Positions 9,299-17,548 of a stretch of DNA of 37,818 nt are shown in pieces. Below the pieces are notes generated by a model, which was not told the DNA's origin, searched no databases, and saw only the letters and a program-made list of their open reading frames with translations. This DNA is from Candidatus Pacearchaeota archaeon CG10_big_fil_rev_8_21_14_0_10_34_76 (lineage in GTDB: Archaea; Nanobdellota; Nanobdellia; Pacearchaeales; GW2011-AR1): contig PFDB01000004.1 in NCBI GenBank assembly GCA_002763075.1, positions 24,084 to 61,901 on the forward strand, written 5' to 3'. A program made the translations under genes and the position numbers. Position 1 is the stretch's first letter, and each line of letters starts with the position of its first letter.

Positions 9299-9307
9299 TA
9301 ATTTGAC

Positions 9308-9532
9308 ATGACCAGTGGGAGAAATGAGGGTGGATTTATAGAATATATTCAAATGCATTTACAAAAGGTATATATGAATCTAATTGTAGCAGGTTCAAGA
9401 GAAGAGATGGCTTCTGAATTTGTAGGGATGAGAAGGGAGCAGTTGTGTAGGGCGATGAGTAGGGGAAATCTTCGTGAGAATGCTGGAGAGGTATATGACT
9501 GTTTTATGGAAATGTATTCAAGTAGTGCCTAA
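9308..9532 (+). CDS. Hypothetical small protein (74 aa)
   Basis: ORF beginning about 10 nt after tRNA-Cys; no recognised family. Confidence 0.45.
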   Translation: MTSGRNEGGFIEYIQMHLQKVYMNLIVAGSREEMASEFVGMRREQLCRAMSRGNLRENAGEVYDCFMEMYSSSA

Positions 9533-9564
9533 AGATTTATATAATTCTTTTGTGTAGTGGGTAT

Positions 9565-11334
9565 ATGGCATTTATAGTAAAGAAAAATATTTCTGGAAAG
9601 ACATATTATTATTTGAGAGAAAGTAAGAGGGTTGATGGAAAGGTGAAGGCAGTGACTTTGGGATATTTAGGCAAGACAAAGAAAGAAGCTGAGAAGAATG
9701 TTAACAGAGTTGAAAGGGAGTATAGGAAGAAGATAAAGGAAATGGATGAAAAACAGATAAAGGTTAAAAAGCCAGAATTCAAACAGAATGTCATGAACGA
9801 AAAAGAAAATATCAGAGATAATGGAGTTGAAAGCAAGGATTTTGCGAGTTTTGTTATAGAATCTGGATTGATTTGGGGACCTTCCCCTGAAATATATGGA
9901 GGAGTGGCTGGATTTTATACTTATGGCCCATTAGGAAAGTTGTTGAAAAACAAAGTTGAAGAAAGCGTTAGGAGGGTTTTTAACTCAAATGGTTTTAGAG
10001 AAATTGAAGGCCCAACTGTTTTGCCTGATGTTGTTTGGGAATCTTCAGGACATTTAGGAACATTCAGTGATAGGGTTATTAAGTGTGAAAAATGTGAGAG
10101 TGTTTTTAGAGCAGACAAATTAATTGAGGAAAAGCATGATATTTCTGCAGATGCTTTTTCAGATCAAAAAATACTTGATTTCATTTCTGATAAAGGAATT
10201 GTATGCCCTTCATGTTCTGGAAAGCTTGAAAACAAAATAGGGAGAGAGAGTTTAATGATGAAAACTAAAGTTGCAGGAAAAGATGCTAGTTTAAGGCCTG
10301 AAACTGCAACAGTGACTTATCTTCCTTTTTTGAGGACTTATAATTATTTTAGGAGGAAACTACCTTTCGGTGTTTATCAGATTGGAAAGGCGTATCGAAA
10401 TGAAATTTCTCCTAGGCAAAATGTTTTACGAGGAAGAGAATTTACACAAGCAGAAGGACAGATATTCGTGGACCCTGAAAAAAAGAATGATTGGGAAAAA
10501 TATGAAGAAATTAAAGATGAGTTTATGCCTTTTTGGACTTGGCAGGAACAAAAGGACGAGGTGAAAGAGGTTAAAGAAATTCCAATTGAAGAGGCTTTGA
10601 AGAAAGGTTTTGTTAAGAGTCAGGCATATGTCTGGTGTTTGTGGCTTGCATATATGCAATTTGTTAATTTTGGAATTCCTAGAGAGAAAATTAGATTAAG
10701 ACAACATTGGCCAGATGAAAAAGCGTTTTATGCAGATGATGCTTGGGATATAGAAGTTAATTTGAATAATTATGGTTGGACTGAGCTTGCGGGAGTGCAT
10801 GATAGGACAGATTATGATTTGAAGCAACATTCTAAAGGTTCTGGTGTGCAGTTGGAAGCTGTTCGTGAAGATGGGAAGAGGTTTTTTCCACATATTTTGG
10901 AAATTGCATTTGGTACAGATAGACCGACATATGCATTGATAGATTTGTTTTATGAAAAGAAGGATAGTGAAGAAGGGAAGACTGCGTTTAGAGTACCTTA
11001 TCATATGGCGCCCATTGATGTTTCGGTTTTTCCTTTGATGAAGAAACCCGAACTTGTGAACTTTGCAAAAGATGTTAAGAGTTTGTTGGAAATGGATTTT
11101 ATTGTCGATTATGATGTAAGTGGAAGTATAGGAAAACGATATCTTAGGAGTGCGAGTGCTGGAACTCCTTATGCTATCACTGTTGATTATGAGTCCTTAA
11201 CTGGGAAAGATGTTACAATTAGAGATAGAGATAGCGAAAAACAAGTTAGAGTTAAGATAAGTGAATTGAGGGATTTTCTGGAAAGATTGTTTGATGGTGA
11301 AGAGAGGATTGAGTCTGCTGGAAAAGGAGATTAG
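9565..11334 (+). CDS. glyS: Glycyl-tRNA synthetase (archaeal/eukaryotic type) with an N-terminal extension
   Basis: FVIESGLIWGPSPEIYGGVAGFYTYGPLG, zinc ribbon CEKCES...CPSCSGKL, LRPETATVTYLPF, YRNEISPRQNVLRGREFTQAE; true start is probably ATG at 9565 rather than TTG at 9550. Confidence 0.93.
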   Translation: MAFIVKKNISGKTYYYLRESKRVDGKVKAVTLGYLGKTKKEAEKNVNRVEREYRKKIKEMDEKQIKVKKPEFKQNVMNEKENIRDNGVESKDFASFVIESGLIWGPSPEIYGGVAGFYTYGPLGKLLKNKVEESVRRVFNSNGFREIEGPTVLPDVVWESSGHLGTFSDRVIKCEKCESVFRADKLIEEKHDISADAFSDQKILDFISDKGIVCPSCSGKLENKIGRESLMMKTKVAGKDASLRPETATVTYLPFLRTYNYFRRKLPFGVYQIGKAYRNEISPRQNVLRGREFTQAEGQIFVDPEKKNDWEKYEEIKDEFMPFWTWQEQKDEVKEVKEIPIEEALKKGFVKSQAYVWCLWLAYMQFVNFGIPREKIRLRQHWPDEKAFYADDAWDIEVNLNNYGWTELAGVHDRTDYDLKQHSKGSGVQLEAVREDGKRFFPHILEIAFGTDRPTYALIDLFYEKKDSEEGKTAFRVPYHMAPIDVSVFPLMKKPELVNFAKDVKSLLEMDFIVDYDVSGSIGKRYLRSASAGTPYAITVDYESLTGKDVTIRDRDSEKQVRVKISELRDFLERLFDGEERIESAGKGD

Positions 11335-11379
11335 GCTAAGTAATTTAGAAAACTTTTTAATGAATGAATTTTAGTTTTA

Positions 11380-11820
11380 TTGATGGCTAATGAAACTTTT
11401 GTTTTTAATGGAGCTCTTTATCTACTTTGCCAATGTCAGGGAGAATTGTTTGGAGCAATTCACTCAGTGAGTTGTGAATATGGGATAGATTATATTAATA
11501 CAACAATTAGATGGTTGGATAGAGGGATTGATCCAGAATTTTTAACTCCAGTTATAGGCATTCGTAAATATCAATTGCAGTTTTCTCAAAGAATTTCCCC
11601 TATCGCTGTTGTTGCCAGAGGATTAAGAGAGATTGCTGGTTTGGAAATGCTTAATTTCATGGAGTTTGATTTTCAGGCAGTAAACGAATGGATAGATAAT
11701 GCAGAAAAATGGGAGAAAAATCATATAATTATAACTCCCAAGGGTTTTAGAGAAAGTGGGAAGGCGGATGTTATAGATTTATTGAGTAACGCAAAAGAAG
11801 TTTCTCGGAGAGAAAGGTAG
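11380..11820 (+). CDS. Hypothetical protein
   Basis: 146 aa ORF with an upstream AT-rich promoter-like region; start ATG at 11383 (MANETF...) also possible. Confidence 0.5.
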   Translation: MMANETFVFNGALYLLCQCQGELFGAIHSVSCEYGIDYINTTIRWLDRGIDPEFLTPVIGIRKYQLQFSQRISPIAVVARGLREIAGLEMLNFMEFDFQAVNEWIDNAEKWEKNHIIITPKGFRESGKADVIDLLSNAKEVSRRER

Positions 11821-11860
11821 TTAGGAAAAGAGTTATAAATTAAAGATTTCTTTTTATTGT

Positions 11861-12106
11861 ATGGGGATGTTTGAGATTTTGTTCTGGCCTTTTACTGTAG
11901 CATTTGTAGGTCTAGCTATTTTGATTTCCATTATCGTCTTAGCTTTTTGGATATGGATGATTGTGGATTGTGCTCAAAGAAAATTCAAGAACGATGTTGA
12001 AAAGATACTTTGGCTGGTGATAATAGTTCTCGGACAATGGATTGGAGCTTTAGTGTATTTGATAGTTGTCAAGTTGTATAATTCTAAGGGATTGATGAAA
12101 AAATGA
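11861..12106 (+). CDS. Small membrane protein, PLDc_N-like
   Basis: FWIWMIVDCAQRKFKNDVEKILWLVIIVLGQWIGALVYLIVVK pattern. Confidence 0.7.
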   Translation: MGMFEILFWPFTVAFVGLAILISIIVLAFWIWMIVDCAQRKFKNDVEKILWLVIIVLGQWIGALVYLIVVKLYNSKGLMKK

Positions 12107-12150
12107 TGGGTTATGGGAATGTTTAAAATGGTTAATGAGCTTAAATTAAA

Positions 12151-12957
12151 ATGGGAGAGGTGATAGGAATTGTTTCTTTGAAGGGGGGTGTTGGAAAAAC
12201 CACTCTTTCTGCGGCACTTGCGTCTGAGCTTGCTGAGAAACATGACAAGAGAATATTGTTAGTTGATGCAAATTATTCTGCTCCAAATCTTGGGATACAT
12301 ATGGATATCATATCTCCTCAAGGAAGTGTGCAGGACGTGTTATCTGGAAAGAAACTATCTTCTGCAATTCATTCTAAATATGGGGTGGATGTCATTCCAG
12401 GGAATTTTCTTTTCAGGAAAGATTACAGTCCACTTAAGCTAAGAACAAAATTGGCTTATGCAAAAAAGAGTTATGATTTTATTATTCTTGATGCTTCTCC
12501 AAGTTTGAATGATGAAATACTTTCTGCGTTATTGGCTTCAGATAGAGCTTTTATTGTGACAACTCCTGATTATGCCTCCTTGAGTTGTGCTATGAAACTT
12601 GCTAAACTTGCAAGACAAAGAAATAGAAGTAGCAGTGGAATTATAGTCAATAGGGTTGTAGATAAAAAATTATCAGTTGGGCTTGAGGAAATACAAGAAT
12701 CTACTGGAATTCCAGTTATTGCAACAATAAAAGAGGAAAAGATTGTGCATGAGGGATTGTATCACAGAGTGCCAGCCAATCTTGTATGGAGAAGCTCTTC
12801 CTTTGGAAAGGAAATAAAAAAATTAGGGTATATACTATCTGGAAAGAAAGAACAGAGAGCGTTATGGAAGAAAGTAATGTTTTTGGACATGGATAAGGAA
12901 GAGGTTAATAGAGAGATGCTTAGGCAAGATTTTTATAAAAGTATGTTCAGGAGATGA
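12151..12957 (+). CDS. ParA/MinD family ATPase
   Basis: Deviant Walker A KGGVGKTT; LLVDANYSAPNLG; FIILDASPS. Confidence 0.88.
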   Translation: MGEVIGIVSLKGGVGKTTLSAALASELAEKHDKRILLVDANYSAPNLGIHMDIISPQGSVQDVLSGKKLSSAIHSKYGVDVIPGNFLFRKDYSPLKLRTKLAYAKKSYDFIILDASPSLNDEILSALLASDRAFIVTTPDYASLSCAMKLAKLARQRNRSSSGIIVNRVVDKKLSVGLEEIQESTGIPVIATIKEEKIVHEGLYHRVPANLVWRSSSFGKEIKKLGYILSGKKEQRALWKKVMFLDMDKEEVNREMLRQDFYKSMFRR

Positions 12958-13316
12958 GTATGGAAAAAAATAAAGATTGTATTTTTTGTAAAATTGTAAG
13001 AGGAGAGGTTGATTCTGATAAAGTTGGAGAGAGTGACAATTTCTTTGCATTTCTAGATGCTCATCCTAGGGCGGAAGGACACGTATTAATTGTGCCTAAG
13101 AAACACTATGTGACATTATTGGATATTCCAGAGAAACTTGGAAATGAGATGCTAGAATTCACAAAGAAAATGGCTTCTGAAATATTAGATAAAAAATTAG
13201 GAGATGGATTTAATATTGTTATGAATAATCTTGATGTTGCTGACCAGGTTGTGATGCATGCACATTTGCATATTATACCAAGAAAAGAAGGTGATAGATT
13301 GAGGATGATTTCTTAA
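12954..13316 (+). CDS. HIT family hydrolase
   Basis: CIFCKIVRGEV...HVLIVPKKHY...HAHLHIIPR histidine triad. Confidence 0.93.
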   Translation: MSMEKNKDCIFCKIVRGEVDSDKVGESDNFFAFLDAHPRAEGHVLIVPKKHYVTLLDIPEKLGNEMLEFTKKMASEILDKKLGDGFNIVMNNLDVADQVVMHAHLHIIPRKEGDRLRMIS

Positions 13317-13348
13317 TGTAAGCTCTTCCGATTTATGAGGTAAGATTA

Positions 13349-13420
13349 TGGCTGCGGGGAGAATTGAACTCCCGGCCTCCTGCTCATGAGACAGGCGTTC
13401 CACCACTGAACTACGCAGCC
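13349..13420 (-). tRNA. tRNA-Met(CAT), probably elongator
   Basis: Reverse complement GGCTGCGTAGTTCAG...CCTGT-CTCATGA-GCAGG...GGGAGTTCAATTCTCCCCGCAGCCA; lacks the initiator GGG:CCC anticodon stem; Ile2 (lysidine/agmatidine type) not excluded. Confidence 0.88.
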
Positions 13421-13490
13421 GGAATTAGGAAATGAAAAGCGTTTTTAAAAGTTGGGTTAGATTAATATATCTGAAATTCTTGTGATTAAT

Positions 13491-13712
13491 ATGGTGGGTG
13501 AAGTTATTAGCGTTCCGGCAGAGTTAATTTTTGAGCTTGGAAATTTAGGAAAGTGGATTCAGGCAGTTGGCTTGGTTGTTATAATCTGGATTATTTTTCA
13601 AGCAGTGACACTTTATTTTAATAGGAAGAGAAGAAAACTTATGGAGAAACTTGATAGGGATTTGGAAAGAGTTGAGAAAAAGTTAGATAAAATCCTTAAG
13701 AAGAAAATTTAA
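13491..13712 (+). CDS. Small membrane protein with a coiled-coil tail
   Basis: One TM followed by charged RKLMEKLDRDLERVEKKLDKILKKK. Confidence 0.5.
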   Translation: MVGEVISVPAELIFELGNLGKWIQAVGLVVIIWIIFQAVTLYFNRKRRKLMEKLDRDLERVEKKLDKILKKKI

Positions 13713-13745
13713 TTTTTTTTGTTACTTTTAGTTCTATTGGACTTT

Positions 13746-13773
13746 ACTTTCTCATTTTTTAGAAAGTTTTTTA
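13746..13773 (+). terminator. Hairpin plus T-run
   Basis: ACTTTCT-cattttttt-AGAAAGT followed by TTTTTTA, between convergent genes. Confidence 0.4.
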
Positions 13774-13968
13774 TTGATTTTGGCTAGTAGATTTTACCTT
13801 GGATAACCTTGATAGGTAACCTGCTATTTTATTTCTCATCTTCTTGCTCGGCATTGTGTCTGCGAGCATTTTTTTGTTATGCTCGAAGTCTGGCGTAAAA
13901 CTATCGCCTTTATGCTTTACTAGTTGATGTGCTGTTCTCTTCACTAGTGTGGATTTTATTCTTCCCAT
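13771..13968 (-). CDS. rps17e: 30S ribosomal protein S17e
   Basis: MGRIKSTLVKRTAHQLVKHKGDSFTPDFEHNKKMLADTMPSKKMRNKIAGYLSRL. Confidence 0.92.
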   Translation of the reverse strand: MGRIKSTLVKRTAHQLVKHKGDSFTPDFEHNKKMLADTMPSKKMRNKIAGYLSRLSKVKSTSQNQ

Positions 13969-14002
13969 AGATAGGCTTGATAAAATCAGTTTTTAAATGT
14001 TT

Positions 14003-14233
14003 TTATGAATCTAGATAGACTATTGGAATCTCGTACTTAGAAGCTAACCCTATTTCTCCTAAATATTCACGGATTATCTGCCACATTGGAGGCTCCATTC
14101 TTTTAGTTCTTAATTTTCTATTTATTTCACTTGCTTGGGCTAGTTCAATAATGTCGTTTATTCTATCTTCAGGGACTCCTCTTGCTAGGCGTTCTAATCG
14201 CCTTTCGGATGTTGGATGTCTGTAGTCTGTCAT
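14003..14233 (-). CDS. Hypothetical protein (MTDYRHPTSERR...)
   Basis: ORF overlapping the 3' end of the upstream gene; internal ATG gives MTDYRHPTSERRLERLARG. Confidence 0.55.
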   Translation of the reverse strand: MTDYRHPTSERRLERLARGVPEDRINDIIELAQASEINRKLRTKRMEPPMWQIIREYLGEIGLASKYEIPIVYLDS

Positions 14234-15249
14234 AATTTTAGTTTTTCGAATTTTATGAGGTTTTTCCATTCTTTCAGGTATTCCTTTGCGTTTTTGTCTA
14301 GTTCACCTGGAGCAACAAATAGTGCTGGCATCTTCTCTGATTGAGCTTTTTGAACAGCAATTGCTAGATCTTGCTCATTGACTTTCTTTTTTTCTTTTGC
14401 TATAAGGAGATATTCTTGTTTTCCGAAAAGAGTGTCAATTCGTATTTTAGATGTGAACTCTTTTTTCTTGTTTATTATCTCTTCAATAAATTCTATATCT
14501 TTTGCAGTCATATATTCTTTTATTTGAGAGGGAAATTCAAATTCTTTTTTTGGTTTTTGGGGTTTTTTGGAAATGAAGTTTTCTGTACTATTTTGTAAAG
14601 TTGGCGTTTCTTCTTTGGACTTTTCTTGTGGGATTTTTTGAGGAGGCTCTTTTTGTGTTTCTTTTATCTGAGTAGATACCAGGAAGGGATTTGGAATAGT
14701 GGCAGGCATAGGAGATTCTAGTTGAGAAGGAATTTCTTTTTTAATCTCTTGTTTAGTTTCAGGAATCTCTTGTTTTTTTTGATTATTGGGAGTTAGTTCA
14801 TGCTGAAGTTTTTGCCTAGCTATCTCATCAGATATTGTGAAATATTTCCAGAAGAGTTTAGTTTCATCTCCAAATTTTACATTTAGGGGAATTGCAAAAT
14901 CTTTTATTGAACGAAGAGCTACCCTTATTGCGGGTTCTTGAGATTCATCAGATAATACACCACTATCCTTTAGAATGTTAAATGCTTGTCTTTCTCTATG
15001 GTTGAGGAATTCTGAAAAATTTTCTAATTCTTTTTCTTGACCAGGGATAAGATATATTGGAGAGCTGCCAACTTTCATATTACTTAACTTGAGTCTTCTC
15101 TCTGAAAGTAGTTCAGAAAGCAAGGCAGAAACGAATAAAGGAGGAATACCTACCTCTCTAGAAATTCTTGCAGGGAAACTTGGGCCCTTTAACTTTACAG
15201 TTGAGACTATCCTCTCCTTATCAGCGTGAAGTTTTTGTAAATCAGGCAT
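14230..15249 (-). CDS. Hypothetical protein with N-terminal winged-helix-like region, Pro/Lys/Gln-rich linker and C-terminal restriction-endonuclease-fold-like domain
   Basis: ARISREVGIPPLFVSALLSELLSERRLKLS (wHTH-like); C-terminal RIDTLFGKQEYLLIAKEKKKVNEQDLAIAVQKAQSEKMPALFVAPG. Confidence 0.5.
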   Translation of the reverse strand: MPDLQKLHADKERIVSTVKLKGPSFPARISREVGIPPLFVSALLSELLSERRLKLSNMKVGSSPIYLIPGQEKELENFSEFLNHRERQAFNILKDSGVLSDESQEPAIRVALRSIKDFAIPLNVKFGDETKLFWKYFTISDEIARQKLQHELTPNNQKKQEIPETKQEIKKEIPSQLESPMPATIPNPFLVSTQIKETQKEPPQKIPQEKSKEETPTLQNSTENFISKKPQKPKKEFEFPSQIKEYMTAKDIEFIEEIINKKKEFTSKIRIDTLFGKQEYLLIAKEKKKVNEQDLAIAVQKAQSEKMPALFVAPGELDKNAKEYLKEWKNLIKFEKLKL

Positions 15250-15297
15250 AAGATGAATAAAACCAAGGTTATTATAAAGATTACTGAGGTGAATCTA

Positions 15298-15810
15298 TCA
15301 GGGTTTGAGCCATGCAACTTCATAGAATGTGACTGAATCTTCATCATCAACTATCCCTAGGAGGAGTTTCTTCTTTGTCGAATGAGCTACACGGTTTTTT
15401 GCTGAGAAGTCCTGCCATGAATTTGCTTCTGATTCTCTTACACAGAAAAGTATCCATAATGCATGATCTTGACCTGGCTTGAACCCTTTTTTATAGACTC
15501 TGAAATCTGCCCCGAATTTAAGCGCAGTTTTTAAGATGTAACCTCGTTTTCTTAAACTTGAAAAGACAGAGTATTTTACCTCTATTCTTTTGTCTATGCG
15601 TTTTGCTTTTTTTAGAAAATCATCAAATGAGATTTCATTTTTCCCTGAAAATACTTTTAGCCTGTTTGTCTCTACAAGGAATAGGGCTTCTGGGAGCGAG
15701 TATTCAATCTTATTTTGTCTTTTTTCACCAAAACGAGAGCGTTCATAAAGAGAAAAAGCTTCTTGGGAGTTAGAAGATATTTTTGTTGGGGAAAATTGTG
15801 CCTGAATCAT
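15298..15810 (-). CDS. endA: tRNA-splicing endonuclease
   Basis: GADFRVYKKGFKPGQDHALWILFCV...VAHSTKKKLLLGIVDDEDSVTFYEVAWLKP. Confidence 0.9.
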   Translation of the reverse strand: MIQAQFSPTKISSNSQEAFSLYERSRFGEKRQNKIEYSLPEALFLVETNRLKVFSGKNEISFDDFLKKAKRIDKRIEVKYSVFSSLRKRGYILKTALKFGADFRVYKKGFKPGQDHALWILFCVRESEANSWQDFSAKNRVAHSTKKKLLLGIVDDEDSVTFYEVAWLKP

Positions 15811-16136
15811 TTTAGGTCTCCCTCGTTAATCAATGGGTAAATATCAAATGCAACTTCTTCATAGGGGTGGGACTCTTTCATGGCAGCAATTACAGATTTA
15901 GCTTTATTCCTTGTACATGTAAATTCTATTCTTTCTTCTTCAACTTCTTCTAGTTCACCTATATTGCCTATAAATGGAGTAGCTCCCTTAAGAGGCTTGA
16001 ATCTTCCAATGCCCTTACTTGAAAAACTACAATCGCTATAATTACCAATTAATCCTGCTCCTGCATTTCCCATAGACTCTCTTACTTTGTTAGAGTGAGT
16101 AGAAGGTACAAAAACGACTATCTTTAAGGATTCCAT
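15807..16136 (-). CDS. Standalone NIF3/YqfO-type CutA-like domain protein
   Basis: KIVVFVPSTHSNKVRESMGNAGAGLIGNYSDCSFSSKGIGRFKPLKGATPFIG...ESHPYEEVAFDIYPL. Confidence 0.8.
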   Translation of the reverse strand: MESLKIVVFVPSTHSNKVRESMGNAGAGLIGNYSDCSFSSKGIGRFKPLKGATPFIGNIGELEEVEEERIEFTCTRNKAKSVIAAMKESHPYEEVAFDIYPLINEGDLK

Positions 16137-16187
16137 TTTAGTTATTAGGAAAGTATATTTTATAAATGCTTTTTTATTGTTAGATAC

Positions 16188-16859
16188 ATGGGTTTTGGCA
16201 AGATATTCAGTGAGAGTTGGGAAGATTATAAGAGAAATTTTAAGAGCATAGTTTTGATCATGCTGGTATATCTTCTGGGAACATTGGCCTTTGCAGGAAT
16301 ATCTATCTTTTCAGAATTGGATAGTGCTATTTCTTTCATATACATAATATTTCTTGCAGTATTTGGCTTTTTAGCGTATATATTTGCAACGGGGATGTTG
16401 GTCAATGCATCCGTAAAACATAAAAAATTCAGCTTTGAGCAAGCATTCAAGGATATGAAAAAAAGGTATTGGGGATATTTGCTTTTTAACGTCGTATTTG
16501 GGATATTTTTAATTGGGCTTTTCTTGTTATTGATTGTTCCAGGGATTATATTTTCTGTTTATTGGTGTGTTTCTTCTTATGTGTTTTTTGCCGAGAAGAA
16601 GGGAATAATAGCATCTCTTAAAAGAAGTTTTAATCTTGTAAAGGGCAGATGGTGGAAGGTTCTAGGGTATAGTCTTCTGTTCTTCTTGATATACTTTGCA
16701 ATATGGATACCATTTGGTATTGTAGCTGGAGTTTTTGAATTGTTACATGCAGAGTTAATTGCTCAAGTGATAGACAATGCATCGTTTTTTGTGACAATAC
16801 CTCTTTCCGTATTGTTCTATAAGAACTTGTATTTGGCTTTGAAAACTAAGAAGTTCTAA
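16188..16859 (+). CDS. Polytopic membrane protein
   Basis: Multiple TM segments; SLKRSFNLVKGRWWKVLGYSLLFFLIYF resembles the GPDPase membrane-domain/DUF975-like pattern. Confidence 0.65.
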   Translation: MGFGKIFSESWEDYKRNFKSIVLIMLVYLLGTLAFAGISIFSELDSAISFIYIIFLAVFGFLAYIFATGMLVNASVKHKKFSFEQAFKDMKKRYWGYLLFNVVFGIFLIGLFLLLIVPGIIFSVYWCVSSYVFFAEKKGIIASLKRSFNLVKGRWWKVLGYSLLFFLIYFAIWIPFGIVAGVFELLHAELIAQVIDNASFFVTIPLSVLFYKNLYLALKTKKF

Positions 16860-16897
16860 TTGGAAAGTTTTAAATTGATGTTTCTGATTATTAAGAT

Positions 16898-17503
16898 ATG
16901 GAAAAAATAATTCTTCTTGGAGGATCCCCCACTGCAGGAAAGAGCTATACTGCAAGGAAAATTGCAGAAAGTTTGAAAATGCCATGGATCTCTACAGATA
17001 CAGTGAGGGAACAGATGAGAGAAATAGTTAGAAGGGAAGATTATCCTTCTCTTTTTTTACATGCCAATGCTGATTCTAAAATGGCTTCTGAATTCTTAAA
17101 TCATAATAGTGCTAAGGAAATTGTTGATCATGTAAATAGAGAGAGTGAGGATGTTTGGAAGGGAGTTAGTGCAATTATCAACACAGACTATGTATGGAAA
17201 AATTATATTATTGAAGGAGTAGCTGTTCTGCCCAAATTTGTTAATAAATTAAAGACGAATAAAGAAGTCAGGGCAATATTCTTGATAGATGAAAATATTG
17301 ATAGGGTTAGACAGACAATTTTTACAAGAGGTTTGTGGGATGATGCTGATAAATATCCAAATGAAATTAAAGAAAAAGAGGTCGAATGGGTGATGGAATT
17401 TAATGAGTTTATCAAGAGGGAGGCAAGAAAGTATGGTTTCCCCGTTGTTAGTGTAGGTAATAGAAAAGATTATTTGGCCAGGATTAAAAAATTGGCATCT
17501 TGA
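16898..17503 (+). CDS. P-loop kinase (2-phosphoglycerate kinase/AAA_33-like)
   Basis: IILLGGSPTAGKSYTARKIAESLKMPWISTDTVREQMR. Confidence 0.75.
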   Translation: MEKIILLGGSPTAGKSYTARKIAESLKMPWISTDTVREQMREIVRREDYPSLFLHANADSKMASEFLNHNSAKEIVDHVNRESEDVWKGVSAIINTDYVWKNYIIEGVAVLPKFVNKLKTNKEVRAIFLIDENIDRVRQTIFTRGLWDDADKYPNEIKEKEVEWVMEFNEFIKREARKYGFPVVSVGNRKDYLARIKKLAS

Positions 17504-17548
17504 TTGTTGATTAGAAAAGCTCTTAAAAGCATTTGTTCTAAGTTTAAT

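Noticed and set aside
10370-10659. ORFs 10370..10564 (+) and 10426..10659 (-)
   Set aside because: Both lie inside the clearly coding GlyRS frame; spurious overlapping frames
13197-13406. Minus ORF 13197..13406
   Set aside because: Covers tRNA-Met and the antisense of the HIT gene; not a protein gene
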